Positions 11,867-23,017 are shown, counted from the stretch's first letter. The stretch is 64,000 nt of DNA from Cordylochernes scorpioides (GCA_030710605.1 CP092884.1:25339483-25403482); one strand, 5' to 3'. A program made the numbers and translations. Notes: a model not told the origin generated them from the sequence alone.

Positions 11867-12206
11867 TTGCGGAAGAGCGATTGCTCGAAGCATATTATAT
11901 ATTTATAATTATATTCAATTATGCTGTCCTAAAAGCTTATGTCCATAGTTCTTCTAAAATACCCATTCCAAGAGTCTTACAACAGTCAACTATAAAAGGA
12001 AGTTCCAAAAATGCAATATAACAGCGGTATGGTAGATTAAACTGGCAAAACCGCTGGGAGGGTTCACCACTGATGAGCCAGGCCCTCCCTTTAATTTTTC
12101 CATTGCAGTAAGGACAGTAGAAATTGTTTTATTTTAAAAAAGAATATTACGCCTCTAAAATAGTTTTATAATTTGATAACAGATGGCGCGCTAGTGCATC
12201 GTAACA
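11867..12206 (+). mobile_element. HHpk repeat (copy 1) inside the PLE end
   Basis: A 340-bp repeat beginning near a GAGC/GCTC hairpin (11875-11900) and ending GATGGCGCGCTAGTGCATC. The ribozyme-like core lies at 12023-12089: helix III AGCGGT/ACCGCT (12023-12028, 12050-12055), helix II CTGGC/GCCAG (12042-12046, 12077-12081), CTGATGA at 12070-12076, and an outer GGGAGGG/CCCTCCC. The G of the GAAA motif is A here (12047), so this copy is probably inactive. It interrupts sequence that is continuous in the left PLE arm. Confidence 0.75.
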
Positions 12207-12538
12207 TATATTTTTACATTTATCTCTTAATGAGTTATTAATGAATTATTTTTATGTACTTATTACAATTTTTTTATTATAAGGTAGAACTCATTTTTTT
12301 CCTTTAATATTTTAAGATATTTTACATATTTGATTGCATTTTTTTATAATAATTTTTTCATGCACAAATTTTTCCCACCTACTCTGTATTTTAATTGATT
12401 TCAACTGTGATATTATAACACTATGCGGCACTGAGTTTGTGTATACAAAAATGTAATGCCTCGATAAAGGTTGGTGTTCAGCCAGCCGAAATATTGGCAA
12501 AATAAATATTTTATTAAATCCAATATATGCCTTTTATT

Positions 12539-13049
12539 ATCTAAATGAATTAAGTATGGATTGTTCTATTTTCAAAATGATTCATAATTATAATTGTCTA
12601 AAATATTGTGGTTTCCATCAAAGGAATACATTTTTGTGTTATCTGAATCAATTGAATCAACTGATCCCAAAAAATCGGACATGTTGATATGCTAATGCGA
12701 TGGGTAAAATTACCTTCAAAAAATGGGTGATTTGTAATCAGTAGTAAAATGGACGGCCAGCGGGAATATCTGCGAATCCTGAATATACCTAACAAGGCTT
12801 CCGTTCAAAAAATTGTACTGTAGCAGTCGTTTCTATGAATCTATAAGCTGATTTGTTTGTGGCCCGTGAGACGGGCATGATCACGTCATTTGTAATAGCT
12901 TTCTATTTTTATATCTTATAATAGAAAAGTTACATTGTCTTATTCTACATGTTCTGAAAAATGAACATAAATGTGAACAATGTCCCCAAATTCATTGTTT
13001 TGAAATCGCAAATTTTTTTATTTTAAAATTTATTAATCACAATTTTAGG
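12539..13049. other. Non-coding, nothing recognised
   Basis: No gene or known repeat identified. Confidence 0.4.
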
Positions 13050-13231
13050 TTTGTTATAAGCCTAAGATTTTAAATAGATTTTATTGATATGGGACCTAAA
13101 TTAGGTTCTTTTAGGGGTAGTTCACTATTTTAAAAATTGCAAAGTTCGTTATAACGATGGTATTTTCAATAGAATGGAATTGCTGTAGGTTTGTTATAAG
13201 GGAAGGTTCGTATTAGCAAGGTTTTACTGTA
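13050..13231 (-). repeat. Tigger terminal fragment
   Basis: Reverse complement of the Tigger left end at 42888-43080: GGAAGGTTCG, then a terminal GGTTTTACTGTA. No transposase part accompanies it, so it is a MITE-like or truncated copy. Confidence 0.7.
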
Positions 13232-13699
13232 TGTGTAGGGGAATCATTTAGACAGTCCTAGGGGAACATAGTTTACTGGCAGTGAGGCAGGGGTTAATTT
13301 TCAAAACTACATGTGAAAAAAAATTCAGTAGATTTAGAGCTTGTTGAAACTTGGAAGAAAACAATTTTAATGAATATTTTGAAATAAAAGATGTGTTCAA
13401 TGTAATGAGATTAAAAAAAAAAAATTACAACTAGAATCTTGATATTAAAAATGTTTGGAGGGCAAACAAAGCAAAGAAATAATGCTAGCTTGCCCAGACA
13501 GAGGTTGTCCTCTGCTTAACATAGAAGAAATAAACAGGTGCCTCGGCCCTTACATTTCCCAAATATATAAAATGGAATGCCTGGATGACAAGTTACTAAG
13601 TGGGTTCTTGATTTTAATTATAAAATTGCCATCTGACCTAAGATGATAATGAAGAATCCAAATGGCACTCAACCTTGTGACGCTGTAATATTAAAAGCT
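13232..13699. other. Non-coding spacer
   Basis: A 63-codon open frame at 13455-13646 resembles no family I know. It is left unassigned. Confidence 0.35.
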
Positions 13700-13838
13700 A
13701 AATATAAATCTATTATTTTTAATGGGGGGGAGAAGTCTGACCACACCTCCCTGCGGTCCCCCCTGGACCCTTGGAATATTTGACCAAATTCTGGTTAGTC
13801 TCCAAGGTGACTAACGTGGCAACGGCACCCATTTTCCA

Positions 13839-14723
13839 ATGAAGAGAAAAACCGATATCTCCAGTAATGCTACCGCGTCCGGGGTAACCGTCGCGTCAGG
13901 AGCTGCAGCCCGGGCTCCTGATGAGAAATCTACTACGAGGACACAATTGAATCTACTACAGCTCAATATAAATGGCACCCAGAGGAAAACTGAAGAGCTG
14001 ACTTGTCTTCTCCGTGACAACAATGTGCATATTGCTTGTCTTCAGGAGACAAAATTGAATCACAATCTGAGATTCAATATCAAAGGTTATACCACACTAC
14101 GAAAGGACAGACCGGGAAAATTTGGAGGAGGACTTGCCGTTTTGATTAAAACACCAGAAATCAAATTTAAGGAAATCGCCTATAATCAGAGTAAGCCTAC
14201 AGAAAGTACGACAGAAGCTCAGGCAATAGAAATCTACCTCGCAGAAAAAACAATAACAATCATAAATGTTTAACACCCCGATAACACTAGCATCAATACA
14301 GGCCTGATAGAGACATTAAGTGAAGCGTCTTCGGATATCACAATCAAACTTGGCGATTTTAACGCCAAAAGTCCAACTTGGGGATCACCTGTCCCAGGTC
14401 AGCAGGTTGAGGACATGCTAACCGACCTCGACCTTACACCATTAAATAATGGAGAGAACACCTATCTATCCAAGTCCACAGGCACAAAATCCGCAATAGA
14501 CATCACAGCGATAAATTACAACATCGCACCCACAACACAATGGAAAATCTTGAAAAGTGCAATCAGTGACCACAGACCAATTTTAACAACCCTAAACTTC
14601 GAAATTGAAAATGTCCAACAAAATAAAAGAACATGGAACTTTAGGAAAGCCGACTGGAAAAAATTCACAGAAAAGCTCGAAGAACTGTGCAACGAAGAAT
14701 CAAATTACAGAACGCTTGACTAA
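13839..14723 (+). pseudogene. LINE endonuclease domain
   Basis: AP-like endonuclease that nicks the insertion target. The first frame (13839-14273) has LNLLQLNINGTQRK and IACLQETKL. After a stop at 14271-14273 it continues with IKLGDFNAKSPTWGS (about 14350) and the frame 14415-14723 carrying SAIDITAI and the final ISDHRPIL motif. The catalytic Asn, Glu, Asp and His motifs are visible, but frames are broken twice. The 28 residues or so before the domain are Ser/Thr/Ala-rich, and the ATG at 13839 may not be the original start. Confidence 0.85.
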
Positions 14724-15626
14724 AACTTGGAAAAATTATCTTCGAACATATCCAAAGCTGCAAAAGCATCGTTACCTAGAGGCAGACGTAAAGACCTGTG
14801 GATACCTTACTAGAAGGACCACAACATCGAGGCAATGATTGCAGAGAGAGACAATATCAATGAACTTCTCAAAACAAATAAAACAGAAAGAAACTCATTG
14901 AAATTAGTCATAAAATAGAACAAGAAATTTGGATATGCAAACAAGAGAAAAATGGGCAGAATTCTGCGAAACAATGGATCCAAGAAAGGACAGCCAACAC
15001 TGGAATATGATTAGAGTGTTAGAAAACAATCAAAACCAACACCAATCCTTTAACCGATATGAATAGAACAGCGAGAACGAACAAACAGATGGCTGACATA
15101 ATTGCTGAATATCTTTCAAGCACTTCTAGACTCAACTACACGAATGAAGTCAGGACTCTAAAAAATAATATAGAGAGACAAGTTAGTTAAACAAGCAAGA
15201 AATTACCATCAACAAGATATTTTTTCGAGAGACTTCACACTGAATGAGTTAAACTCATCAAAATAGAAAAGTTAGATCCCAAGAGGTCACCAGGAGATGA
15301 TCTAATCTTTGGTCAAATGATTAAACACTTTGGAGACAAAGCTAAAAATCAAATCCTACGAATACTGAACATTTCATGGCAAACTACCAAAGAATTGGAA
15401 GATATCAATTGTGGTGTCAATACTGAAACCAAACAAAGATGCCAAGGAATGCAAGAACTATCGGCTCTCACCAGCTCACTTTGTAAAATAACAATGAATT
15501 ATCAACTCTAGGCTCATAGTCTGGCTCACTAACAATAATAAAATAAACTTCTACCAAACTGCCTATAGATCCAGACATTGTACAACTGATCAACTGTTCT
15601 ACTTCTGCCATTCAATAATAGATTCT

Positions 15627-15992
15627 AACTCCGCCTTTGCCGGTCCCAAGCCCGGATGAAAAAGGAGAAGGGGGAGCAGTAACAAGCTCACTAAAAAACC
15701 TGGGCTCAGCTGGCCCAGCTGATAGTACCTTGTAAGGGCTCCTGATCCAGGGATACAGGATGAGCAGCGTTTGTACTCCATGTTAGGAGCGGCTGCACAT
15801 GGAGTCTGTTCCTCATGTCAGAGGCGGCCATTTCTTTTGGAGCTAAGTCGGGCTGCCACTGAGTAGTGCTCCCAGTCTTAATGACAAAGGCAGACGCAAT
15901 CTACTTCCCCCAATCATGATGGTTGTCAATTTCAAGCTTTACAAGCTTGGCACCATAATGTGATTGAGTGGAGATAAGAAAGAAAGAAGAAG
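15627..15992 (+). mobile_element. 366-bp-class SINE (copy 2) inside the LINE
   Basis: Starts AACTCCGCCTTTGCCGG and ends GAGTGGAGATAAGAA plus an AGAAAGAAGA tail. It is flanked by a 13-bp target duplication AATAATAGATTCT at 15614-15626 and 15993-16005. It splits the LINE RT frame. Confidence 0.92.
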
Positions 15993-16005
15993 AATAATAG
16001 ATTCT

Positions 16006-17326
16006 TTCCAGGAAAAACCAACAAAGAAGACAAAGGCCGTATTCCTGGATATTACCTCAGCTTTTGATCGACATCGGAGTAAGAGGAAAAGCCTTAATCT
16101 GGATTGCAGACTTCTTAAGGGGAAGAAGGATAAAGGTTCGGTTTAATGGAGCATTTTCCAAGGACAGAAGAAGATGGGCTGGTGTACCTCAGGGATCTGT
16201 GCTCAGTCTTCTACTCTTCCTGCTATATATTAACGATATCCATCCTTACCTCACCGAAGACACAAAGGTTGCCTGTTATGCAGATGATATAGCCATATGG
16301 CACACAAGTAGCAGTATAGAAAAATCAGAAAAAATGCTGAACACATCAATGAGAGGAGTGGAGAAGTGGGCAATGGAACTCAAAATGACCATAAACCCAA
16401 TAAAAACAAACCTATGCGTCTTCTCCACTGACAGGAAAAACAGGCATAAATTTAATCCCAAAATAAGCATAAACAACCAAATAATTGATAAAATTAGAAA
16501 TCCAAAATACCTAGGTGTGATACTTGATGAGGAATTGCGATTTACAGAACACATAATTAGCACCTCAAATAGAGCTACCAGAAAACTAAATATTCTGAGA
16601 AGGTTATGTGGAACAAATTGGGGAGCAAAACCCAAAACCCTCAGAACAACATATACCACCTTAATAAGGCCAATAATGGAATATGCAACACCTGTCTGGG
16701 CTCCCTCAAGCTCATCACTAAAAGGAAGACTAGACAGTGTTCAAGCAAAAGCGGCCAAAATAATCACTGGTGCTGTTTCTTCCACCAACAATGAGAAAAT
16801 TCAAAGAGAATGTGGCCTAGACCTACTCAAAAGCAGAAGACAATTAAAAACAATAAACTTCACAAATAGCTTAAAAAGTAAAAAAACTGAACACATATCC
16901 CATAGAACCTATTTAAACTGGACACAAAAAGAAGTGATTAAAAGATCTTCAACACTTCAGTATGACAACAATATTAGGAAAGGCATAAACTTGAAACACA
17001 GTGACTTTCAAATTCAAGAAGAACCAACATTTCCTACCCCATTACCATCAAATATAATCATCAATCTCAACCTGAACAAACCCTGCAATAAAAAAGAGAA
17101 CAAAATCATAGTTAAAAAGAAAGGACTATCCATACACGGATGGATCATCAGACCTTACCCTGAGTAATGGAGGGGCTGGAATTAACATAATACTCCAAGA
17201 TGGAACACACATCAAAATCAAAGAAGGAGCAGGAAAGATTTCGTCAAACTTCACTTGTGAACTGACAGCTATCTGGAAAGCCCTTTGTTGCAGCTTGGAT
17301 CCTTACAGCAATAGTTTGGAAATCCG
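16006..17326 (+). pseudogene. LINE reverse transcriptase and partial RNase H
   Basis: Continues the RT interrupted by the SINE. Blocks: AVFLDITSAFD (16037-16069), then after a frame change GVPQGSVLS (about 16175), CYADDIAIW with intact YADD (about 16272), NPKYLGVILDEE, and thumb sequence with IRPIMEYATPVWAP (about 16665). The main open frame is 16064-17167. RNase H starts in another frame near 17138 with YTDGSSD and GGAG, then breaks off at the BEL border. RT and RNase H make and process the LINE cDNA at the nicked target. Confidence 0.88.
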
Positions 17327-17630
17327 TGCTGCTCTCTAACCTTTTGTTTTAGATGTTGACTATCCTTGGCAGAGCTTAATTTGGACTGTATACTTTCACC
17401 TCGACCTGCGGATTGACTACCGAGAGATTGTACCTATCCTAATGCGATGTAACAACAAGAGAATGGCCACACAGCCTCACGGCGTTTTGCTAACACACTC
17501 TAACTTTATTCAATCATCCATTCATTTTATATACACACATATTTACATAATAAAAAGAAATAAAGAAAGAATTTGCATGACTATGAATCAATGCAGCCTA
17601 GCTAGTGATTTACATAGCTAGGCGCAAACA
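17327..17630 (-). repeat. LTR of minus-strand BEL/Pao element
   Basis: Non-coding sequence between the broken LINE RNase H and the pol stop, with an AATAAAG signal on the minus strand near 17500. Its partner is not in view. Confidence 0.7.
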
Positions 17631-17652
17631 TACTCCCCCCCACCGCTGAACT

Positions 17653-20508
17653 TCAGTTCAGATCTTGAGGCGCAAACGGAAGAGGAGCTAACTTGGTGAT
17701 TGGTCTTTTAAAAACTCCTCTGGCTGTCCTGACGAGTGCGACTCGCACTACTTTGTCGCTCCCTGGAAACACTTCAATTATTCTTCCCAGCCGCCATCGC
17801 ATTGGTGGAGTCCCATCTTCCTTTATTAAGACCAGTTGATCTACCTCTAGATTTAATTTCTTTTGCCTCCATTTTCCCTTTTGTTGTAAAGAGTTAATGT
17901 ATTCTCCGGACCATCTTTTCCAAAAGGAATTTCTTAGTTTTTGCACTAGATTCCACCTCGATGTTAAATTAAATTGGTCCTTAGAAGTTGGCTCTGGTAT
18001 ATCAATCATGGACGTACCAATCAGGAAATGTCCGGGCGTCAATGCTTGAAGATCATTCGGGTCTGAACTTGACTCTACGAGTGGCCGACTGTTCAAGCAT
18101 GCCTCGATCTGGCAAAGTAAAGTGGCAAATTCCTCCGGGTTCATCAGCGATGTCCTGCCAGCCTTGATTATATGGCCCTTGACACTCTTTATATTGGCCT
18201 CCCATAGGCCTCCAAAGTGTGGCGCGGATGGCGGTATAAAGTGCCACGTAATTAATTCTTCTGAAATAAATTCTCTAGTTTCTATTGCATTAATTATTTC
18301 AAACTGCTCTCTTAGAATTCTTTGAGTGCCTTTAAAATTTGTTCCATTATCTGAATAAATGTCGGATGGCCTTCCTCTTCTTGAAATGAATCGTCTTAGG
18401 GCTGCTATAAAGGAGTTCGTAGAGAGGCTGGTTACCATCTCAAGATGGACTGCCTTTACAGCAAAACAGACAAACAATACGACATATGCTTTTATCACGC
18501 TTTTGGACCTGATCAAGCTGGGTCTCAGTCCGAATGGACCCGCTATGTCTATCCCGGTTTTAAGGAAAGGTCTAGAAGGGTTCACTCTATCAGGCGGCAA
18601 GTTTCCCATTATTTGCTCGACTGTTCGAGCTCTGAGTTTAAAACAGATCAGGCAATTTTTGACTACTCGTCTTACTATTTCTCGGCCTCCCAGTATCCAA
18701 TACTTATTTCGTATTAGCGATAAAACCAAGTGAGGGCCCGCATGGAGATATCTTTGATGATATTCTTGTATGATTAACCTGGTGATATGGTGTTTTTTAG
18801 GCAAGATCATCGGATGTTTCTGGTTGGATGACAAGTTAGACCTCTGAAGGCGCCCTCCAACTCTAAGTAGGCCCTCGTCGTCCAAAAATGGCCCTAAATC
18901 CAAGATTCGATTCTTATTTGGAAGCTGACAATGATCATTTAACGATTGAATTTCATGAAGAAATTCGGAACATTGTACTAGCTTGACAATCACCATTATA
19001 GCACGATTCATCTCAGCTGTTGTCAAGGGACCATATTCTCTTTCCTTACTTGCTCGTTGGCAATTTGCTCCAAATCTTAGACACCAAGCTGTGACTCTTT
19101 TTAGTCTCGTGAAAGACGAGTATTTCAGAAAGTATTCCGGAACGTTTGTTGTCTGGAGATGGCAGAATGCCACAATCTCTTCTTGCTCTTGAATTTGAAG
19201 ATCACTGTTCGAGTTCTCCCAAATTCGCTCAACACAGTCATCTTTCAACCACGAGGGTCCTTGCCACCAAAGTTCATGTTTTATCAGTGCCGCAGGCTTT
19301 AGACCTCTCGACGCACAATCGGCCGGATTATCCTTTCCAGACACGTGGCCCCAATACTTTAATTCTGTCAACTGCTGTATTTTCATAACTCGATGACTTA
19401 TAAATTTCTTCCATCTATTAGGATCCGATTTTATCCAGCAAAGTGCTATCTGAGAATCCGTCCATAGACGAACTTCATCTAGTGGCAATTTAATTGATTC
19501 TACAATAGACCTATAAAGCTGTGATAGAAGAAGAGCAGCACATAACTCCAATCTCGGAAGTGTACAAGGTTTGCAGGGGGCGACTCTTGTTTTCGCCGCA
19601 ATTAGTGATATCCCAATTTGTCCTTCAATAGTTTCCGATTTTAGATAGCAAACCGCTGAATATGCCACGCTTGAAGCATCGCAGAATCCGTGAAGTTGGA
19701 TATTCCTACTATTTTGATCCATAAAAATATATCTAGGGACCTCCAACTTGGTCAGCACACTCATTTCGTCACGAAAAGAGTTCCACCTTGATCTCCACCT
19801 TTCTGACATGGGCTCGTCCCAACTTAACTTTTCCTTCCATAGTTCTTGCATCATAATTTTCAAGGCGACTGTAAGGGGTGAAAGGAAGCCCAATGGATCA
19901 AATATCCTAGCAATGTTGGACAAATAATCCCTCTTTGTTATGACTTCACCAGGGTTATTTATATTGATCCTGAAGGCGTCCCGTGAATTATCCCAAAGAA
20001 TTCCTAAAACCCTTGACGAAGCGTTAACACCCAATTCAGTCTCAGTTTCATCCATTTGGGACACAAGTTCATGGCAATTGGATTTCCATTTTCTAATCTC
20101 GAAACCTCCCTTTGACATCAGACCTATCATTTGTTTTATCAACTCCTCGCCTTCCTGTTTTGAAGATACTCCCGTTAAGAGATCGTCCACATAGAAATCA
20201 CTCATTACGACCTTTAAAGCCGTTGGAAACTCTTTGCATTCATCCCTGGCCAGCTGTTGTATTGTCCTAATAGCCAAAAAGGGGGCAGATGTAGTCCCGT
20301 ATGTTACTGTCAACAACCTATAATCTTCCACCGGTTGTTCAGGTGTTTGTCTCCATAATATCCTTTGGTAATCTGCATCCTCTGGGTGAATTCTCACTTG
20401 TCTGAACATCTTTTCTATATCAGCAATAATCGCAATTGGATGTGCTCTGAATCCCGTCAGGATGACAAATATATCCCTTTGGATCTTTGGTCCGGTGTTC
20501 AATATTTG
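17653..20508 (-). CDS. BEL/Pao pol (RT, RNase H, integrase), 5' truncated
   Basis: An open frame of about 950 residues without internal stops. RT with FYVDDLL (about residue 103), RNase H with GFCDASSVAYSAV and LWTDSQIALCWI, integrase zinc finger (YHQRYLHAG, NCLICFK), and core D (GIDIAGPF), D (YSDNGTNF) and E (GGLWEANIKS). DUF5641 is intact here: GKWRQKKLNL through RWRLGRI and RPITKLAPLPF. It starts at the edge of the N gap, so the first ATG is not the true start. It is only moderately similar to the plus-strand BEL at 2042, so this is a separate lineage. Confidence 0.93.
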   Translation of the reverse strand, partial: QILNTGPKIQRDIFVILTGFRAHPIAIIADIEKMFRQVRIHPEDADYQRILWRQTPEQPVEDYRLLTVTYGTTSAPFLAIRTIQQLARDECKEFPTALKVVMSDFYVDDLLTGVSSKQEGEELIKQMIGLMSKGGFEIRKWKSNCHELVSQMDETETELGVNASSRVLGILWDNSRDAFRININNPGEVITKRDYLSNIARIFDPLGFLSPLTVALKIMMQELWKEKLSWDEPMSERWRSRWNSFRDEMSVLTKLEVPRYIFMDQNSRNIQLHGFCDASSVAYSAVCYLKSETIEGQIGISLIAAKTRVAPCKPCTLPRLELCAALLLSQLYRSIVESIKLPLDEVRLWTDSQIALCWIKSDPNRWKKFISHRVMKIQQLTELKYWGHVSGKDNPADCASRGLKPAALIKHELWWQGPSWLKDDCVERIWENSNSDLQIQEQEEIVAFCHLQTTNVPEYFLKYSSFTRLKRVTAWCLRFGANCQRASKEREYGPLTTAEMNRAIMVIVKLVQCSEFLHEIQSLNDHCQLPNKNRILDLGPFLDDEGLLRVGGRLQRSNLSSNQKHPMILPKKHHITRLIIQEYHQRYLHAGPHLVLSLIRNKYWILGGREIVRRVVKNCLICFKLRARTVEQIMGNLPPDRVNPSRPFLKTGIDIAGPFGLRPSLIRSKSVIKAYVVLFVCFAVKAVHLEMVTSLSTNSFIAALRRFISRRGRPSDIYSDNGTNFKGTQRILREQFEIINAIETREFISEELITWHFIPPSAPHFGGLWEANIKSVKGHIIKAGRTSLMNPEEFATLLCQIEACLNSRPLVESSSDPNDLQALTPGHFLIGTSMIDIPEPTSKDQFNLTSRWNLVQKLRNSFWKRWSGEYINSLQQKGKWRQKKLNLEVDQLVLIKEDGTPPMRWRLGRIIEVFPGSDKVVRVALVRTARGVFKRPITKLAPLPFAPQDLN

Positions 20509-20608
20509 NNNNNNNNNNNNNNNNNNNNNNNNNNNNNNNNNNNNNNNNNNNNNNNNNNNNNNNNNNNNNNNNNNNNNNNNNNNNNNNNNNNNNNNNNNNN
20601 NNNNNNNN
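20509..20608. other. Assembly gap (100 N)
   Basis: Exactly 100 N, probably a placeholder of unknown size. It removes the 5' part of the minus-strand BEL element. Confidence 1.
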
Positions 20609-20850
20609 CACAGATATTTTTATTGACAAGTTACAGTAGATGAAGACAGTAAAGCACAGATATTTTATTGACAGAGTTACAGTAGTTGAAGACAGTAAGG
20701 CACAGATATTTTATTGACAAGTTACAGTAGTTGAAGACAGTAAGGCACATATATTTTATTGACAAGTTACAGTAGTTGAAGACAGTAAGGCACAGATATT
20801 TTATTGACAGAGTTTCAGTAGTTGAAGACAGGGACGGCCTCAGTTAGGGA
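20609..20850. repeat. Minisatellite, about 45-47-bp unit
   Basis: Near-identical units beginning CACAGATATTTTATTGACA and containing TTGAAGACAGTAAGG, about 4.5 copies. It abuts the gap, which it may have caused. A short GGGACGGCCTCA duplication follows (about 20831-20859). Confidence 0.9.
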
Positions 20851-21297
20851 CGGCCTCAAACTACAGGCAAAGTCAGACTTTCACCAAAGTGTGCCTGGAT
20901 CATGGTGCCATGATCAACGAAAGCTGCACCCCTACACCCCATTCCATGAGATGTTTATAATGTAAATACATCATATATATGTCTTATATTTAAAAGTGAA
21001 GAGACGTTTTGTCTCATATATCTATACAGTTTGAAGCATTTGTATTTTGCATTTATAGAGGGTTAGGGACGGGTTTGGTAATTCTCACTAACTGGTAGGT
21101 TTGAGGACATGCTCGAAATACATAGCCATTTGTGTTGTAAGGCTAATTGAATGAGGGACTCAAACCCAGGTTCTAGATGTTTGAAAATGTAAAATATATT
21201 CAATTATATTATTTCCAATGCGTTGAGTCGATAACACAGTAAAGTATTATTAAAAATAATACAAAAGTGAATTTGTACTAGGATCAGGTGGATAAAT
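20851..21297. other. Non-coding, nothing recognised
   Basis: No gene or known repeat identified. Confidence 0.4.
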
Positions 21298-21457
21298 TGG
21301 AAAAAAGGGGCATGTCCTGATCGTGCAACTGAAAGTTGCTGATGGCCAATTCTGGAATTAAAAATCAACGATTAGTTGATATTTATTCCAATAGATGGCG
21401 CATGCCATCAGCAACTTTCAGCTGTACGATCAGGAAATGCCCCTTTTTTCCCAGTAA
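21298..21457. repeat. Foldback repeat with about 45-bp arms
   Basis: Arms about 21300-21345 and 21408-21455 are imperfect inverted copies (AAAAGGGGCATGTCCTGATC against its complement; ACTTTCAG/CTGAAAGT). The spacer contains GATGGCGC, also seen at HHpk 3' ends. MITE-like; class unknown. Confidence 0.7.
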
Positions 21458-21724
21458 AGTATTAGTTGTAAGGTTTGGTTGAGAAGGGGTGGCAGGAAAG
21501 GAAGCATGAGTGGGATGGGTGGGCGCAAGAAATCTCTCAGACGCATATAACCCTAGCCCTGTCTCCAGTTTAGCAAAAAACGGTGAAATATGTGACCCTG
21601 CTTTTATATTTATTGTGTATAACTGCAATCCGTTCATGCAGTGCTAGGCCTCATGTCGAGTACCGCTTGTGGCCTGAAAGTTGTCTTTTGATTTATGTGT
21701 CTTTAATTTATTTGGATTAGGTCT
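21458..21724. other. Non-coding spacer
   Basis: Nothing recognised before the mariner. Confidence 0.4.
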
Positions 21725-21726
21725 TA

Positions 21727-22758
21727 CTACTCTGATCAAAAAGTTTCGACACTTTGCTCATAAGTTAAAAAAACTTTATTATTCTACCAAATTCAAATTG
21801 TCCCCTTCAAAGTAGTCCCCGTTGGCCGCGATTCACTTCAGCCACCTTTTTTTCCAGTCGGCAAAGCACCTCTGGTAGTCTGTTTTCGGGATCGCCTTCT
21901 TCGATTCCACTTTGATCTCTTCTATGCTCTGAATTTTCCGACCCTTTAACTTTTTTTTTGAGCCTTCCAAAAAGGAAGAAGTTGCAGGGGGCCCAAATTG
22001 GGACTGTAGGGGGGTTGGGGGAACACAGAAGTTGAGTGGTCCTGCAGGAACTTCGAGATTTTGAGGGCTGTGTGCGCCGGCGCGTTATCGTGGTGGAGGA
22101 TCCACGACTTGCTCCTCCACAGCTCCGGCCGTTTCTGCCTGATCCAATCGCCTCAAAACTCCCAGGTAGGAGTCAGCAGATATTGTAGAGCCTTGTTGTT
22201 GAAATTCATGATGAACGATGATGCCCTGGTAGTCAAAGAACACCGTCAACATGACCTTGACTTTGCTGGAAGCCTTCCTCGCTTTCTTTGGTCTCGGCTC
22301 ATTTTTGAAGCGCCACTCCGATGCCTGTTGGGTAATTTCTGAATCAAAGCCGTAAATCCATGTTTCGTCTCCAGTAGTGACCCTCTTCAGAAATTCGGGG
22401 TCGTCGGTTGTCGCTTCGAGATTGAGACTGGCCGTTTCTTTCCGGGCGTTCTTTTGATCAAAAGTCAAATCTTTGGGAACGAGAATGGCGTTGAGTCTGT
22501 TGTGTGAGTTGCTGTTTTCAACATCCAAAAAATTTCGGCACCCTTGAATCCGTTTTTCACACAGAACTTGATGCAAATTCTTTGATCCTCCATTTCGGTG
22601 ACTAACGAAATCGAAGCACGGGCAAAATGGCTTCACTTTGGCAAAATTGGCAGGTCTACAAGCCAAGGGCGACGCTTGCGTTTGCCACAAACCGGGAGAA
22701 AATATATTGAGTTTTCAGGATTTTTGAGTAAAGTGTCGAAACTTTTTGATCAGAGTAG
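21727..22758 (-). mobile_element. mariner transposon, internally deleted
   Basis: Inverted ends CTACTCTGATCAAAAAGTTT at 21727 and the exact reverse complement ending at 22758, flanked by TA at 21725-21726 and 22759-22760. At 1032 bp it is about 250-300 bp shorter than usual mariners; the missing part is in the N-terminal helix-turn-helix half. Confidence 0.95.
21780..22605 (-). pseudogene. mariner transposase remnant
   Basis: The N-terminus starts near 22595 on the minus strand (MEDQRICIKFCV) in one frame, then the longest frame (22085-22690) takes over with FLKRVTTGDETWIYGFD, which holds the first catalytic D, and VFFDYQGIIVHHEF around the middle. The third catalytic region near 21990 reads PYSPNLGP where mariners have PDLAP. 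Further down, ADWKKRW and YFEGDN mark the C-terminus. The DNA-binding half is largely deleted and the frames are broken, so it cannot make active transposase. Confidence 0.9.
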
Positions 22759-22855
22759 TATTTTCTTGTATCTATAAATCAAATTGTCCTTTATCAAGAT
22801 TTGACTATGATATAAGGTACAGTTGGGATTATACATTAGAATTAAAAGGTAACAA

Positions 22856-22985
22856 GACCAAATCGATACTAAAGGACCTTTTGGAGAGGTTGCTGCTTAT
22901 CATCAAACAGCTCGAGGAGCAGGAACTCATTGAATTTGTGTAAACTTTGTACAAGGAGATAAGAAACAACAAGAGGCCAAATAAA
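22856..22985 (+). mobile_element. 5'-truncated LINE 3' end (copy a)
   Basis: Codes for the last residues of a LINE ORF2 (LLIIKQLEEQELIEFV) followed by a very short 3' UTR ending GATAAGAAACAACAAGAGG. The same end occurs at 29818-30115 (minus), 46020-46285 and 51356-51596. Confidence 0.8.
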
Positions 22986-22986
22986 A

Positions 22987-23017
<31 letters not shown>

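Larger units (their letters stand above)
8981..12538 (+). mobile_element. Penelope-like element with inverted termini
   Basis: The left end (about 8981-9400) and right end (about 11800-11866 and 12207-12538) are long inverted copies of each other, as PLEs often show. The interior codes for a Penelope-type reverse transcriptase followed by a GIY-YIG endonuclease. The right terminal copy is interrupted at about 11867-12206 by an HHpk repeat. The terminal repeats hold a hammerhead-like variant on the strand opposite the left arm: a GATAAAGG start, a GGTTGGC...GCCAGCC helix, then GAAATATT. The element is inactive because of a frame-disrupting deletion and an in-frame stop. Confidence 0.9.
13700..17326 (+). 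mobile_element. Decayed LINE with EN, RT and RNase H (I/Jockey group)
   Basis: Non-LTR retrotransposon remnant. Endonuclease at 13920-14640, RT at about 15250-17090 and the start of RNase H at about 17138-17290, in this order but split by many stops and frameshifts. A SINE at 15627-15992 interrupts the RT. The 3' end is lost at the border of the minus-strand BEL element near 17327, which cuts through the RNase H. An EN-RT-RNase H order points to the I/Loa/R1 side of the Jockey supergroup; the clade is not certain. Confidence 0.85.
17327..20508 (-). mobile_element. BEL/Pao retrotransposon, 3' two-thirds, cut by gap
   Basis: Minus-strand element. One LTR of about 300 bp occupies about 17327-17630 (minus strand starts TGTTTGCGCC). 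The exact outer end is ambiguous between TG at 17327 and 17330. Pol lies at 17653-20502 and runs into the assembly gap, so gag, protease and the other LTR are not visible. A purine tract (GGGGGGGAGTA on the minus strand) adjoins the LTR. Confidence 0.88.

Noticed and set aside
13455-13646. Small gene with Cys pairs
   Set aside because: No recognised family, no neighbours to support it; length is expected by chance.
20609-20850. CRISPR-like array
   Set aside because: Tandem units without unique spacers; a plain minisatellite in eukaryotic DNA.
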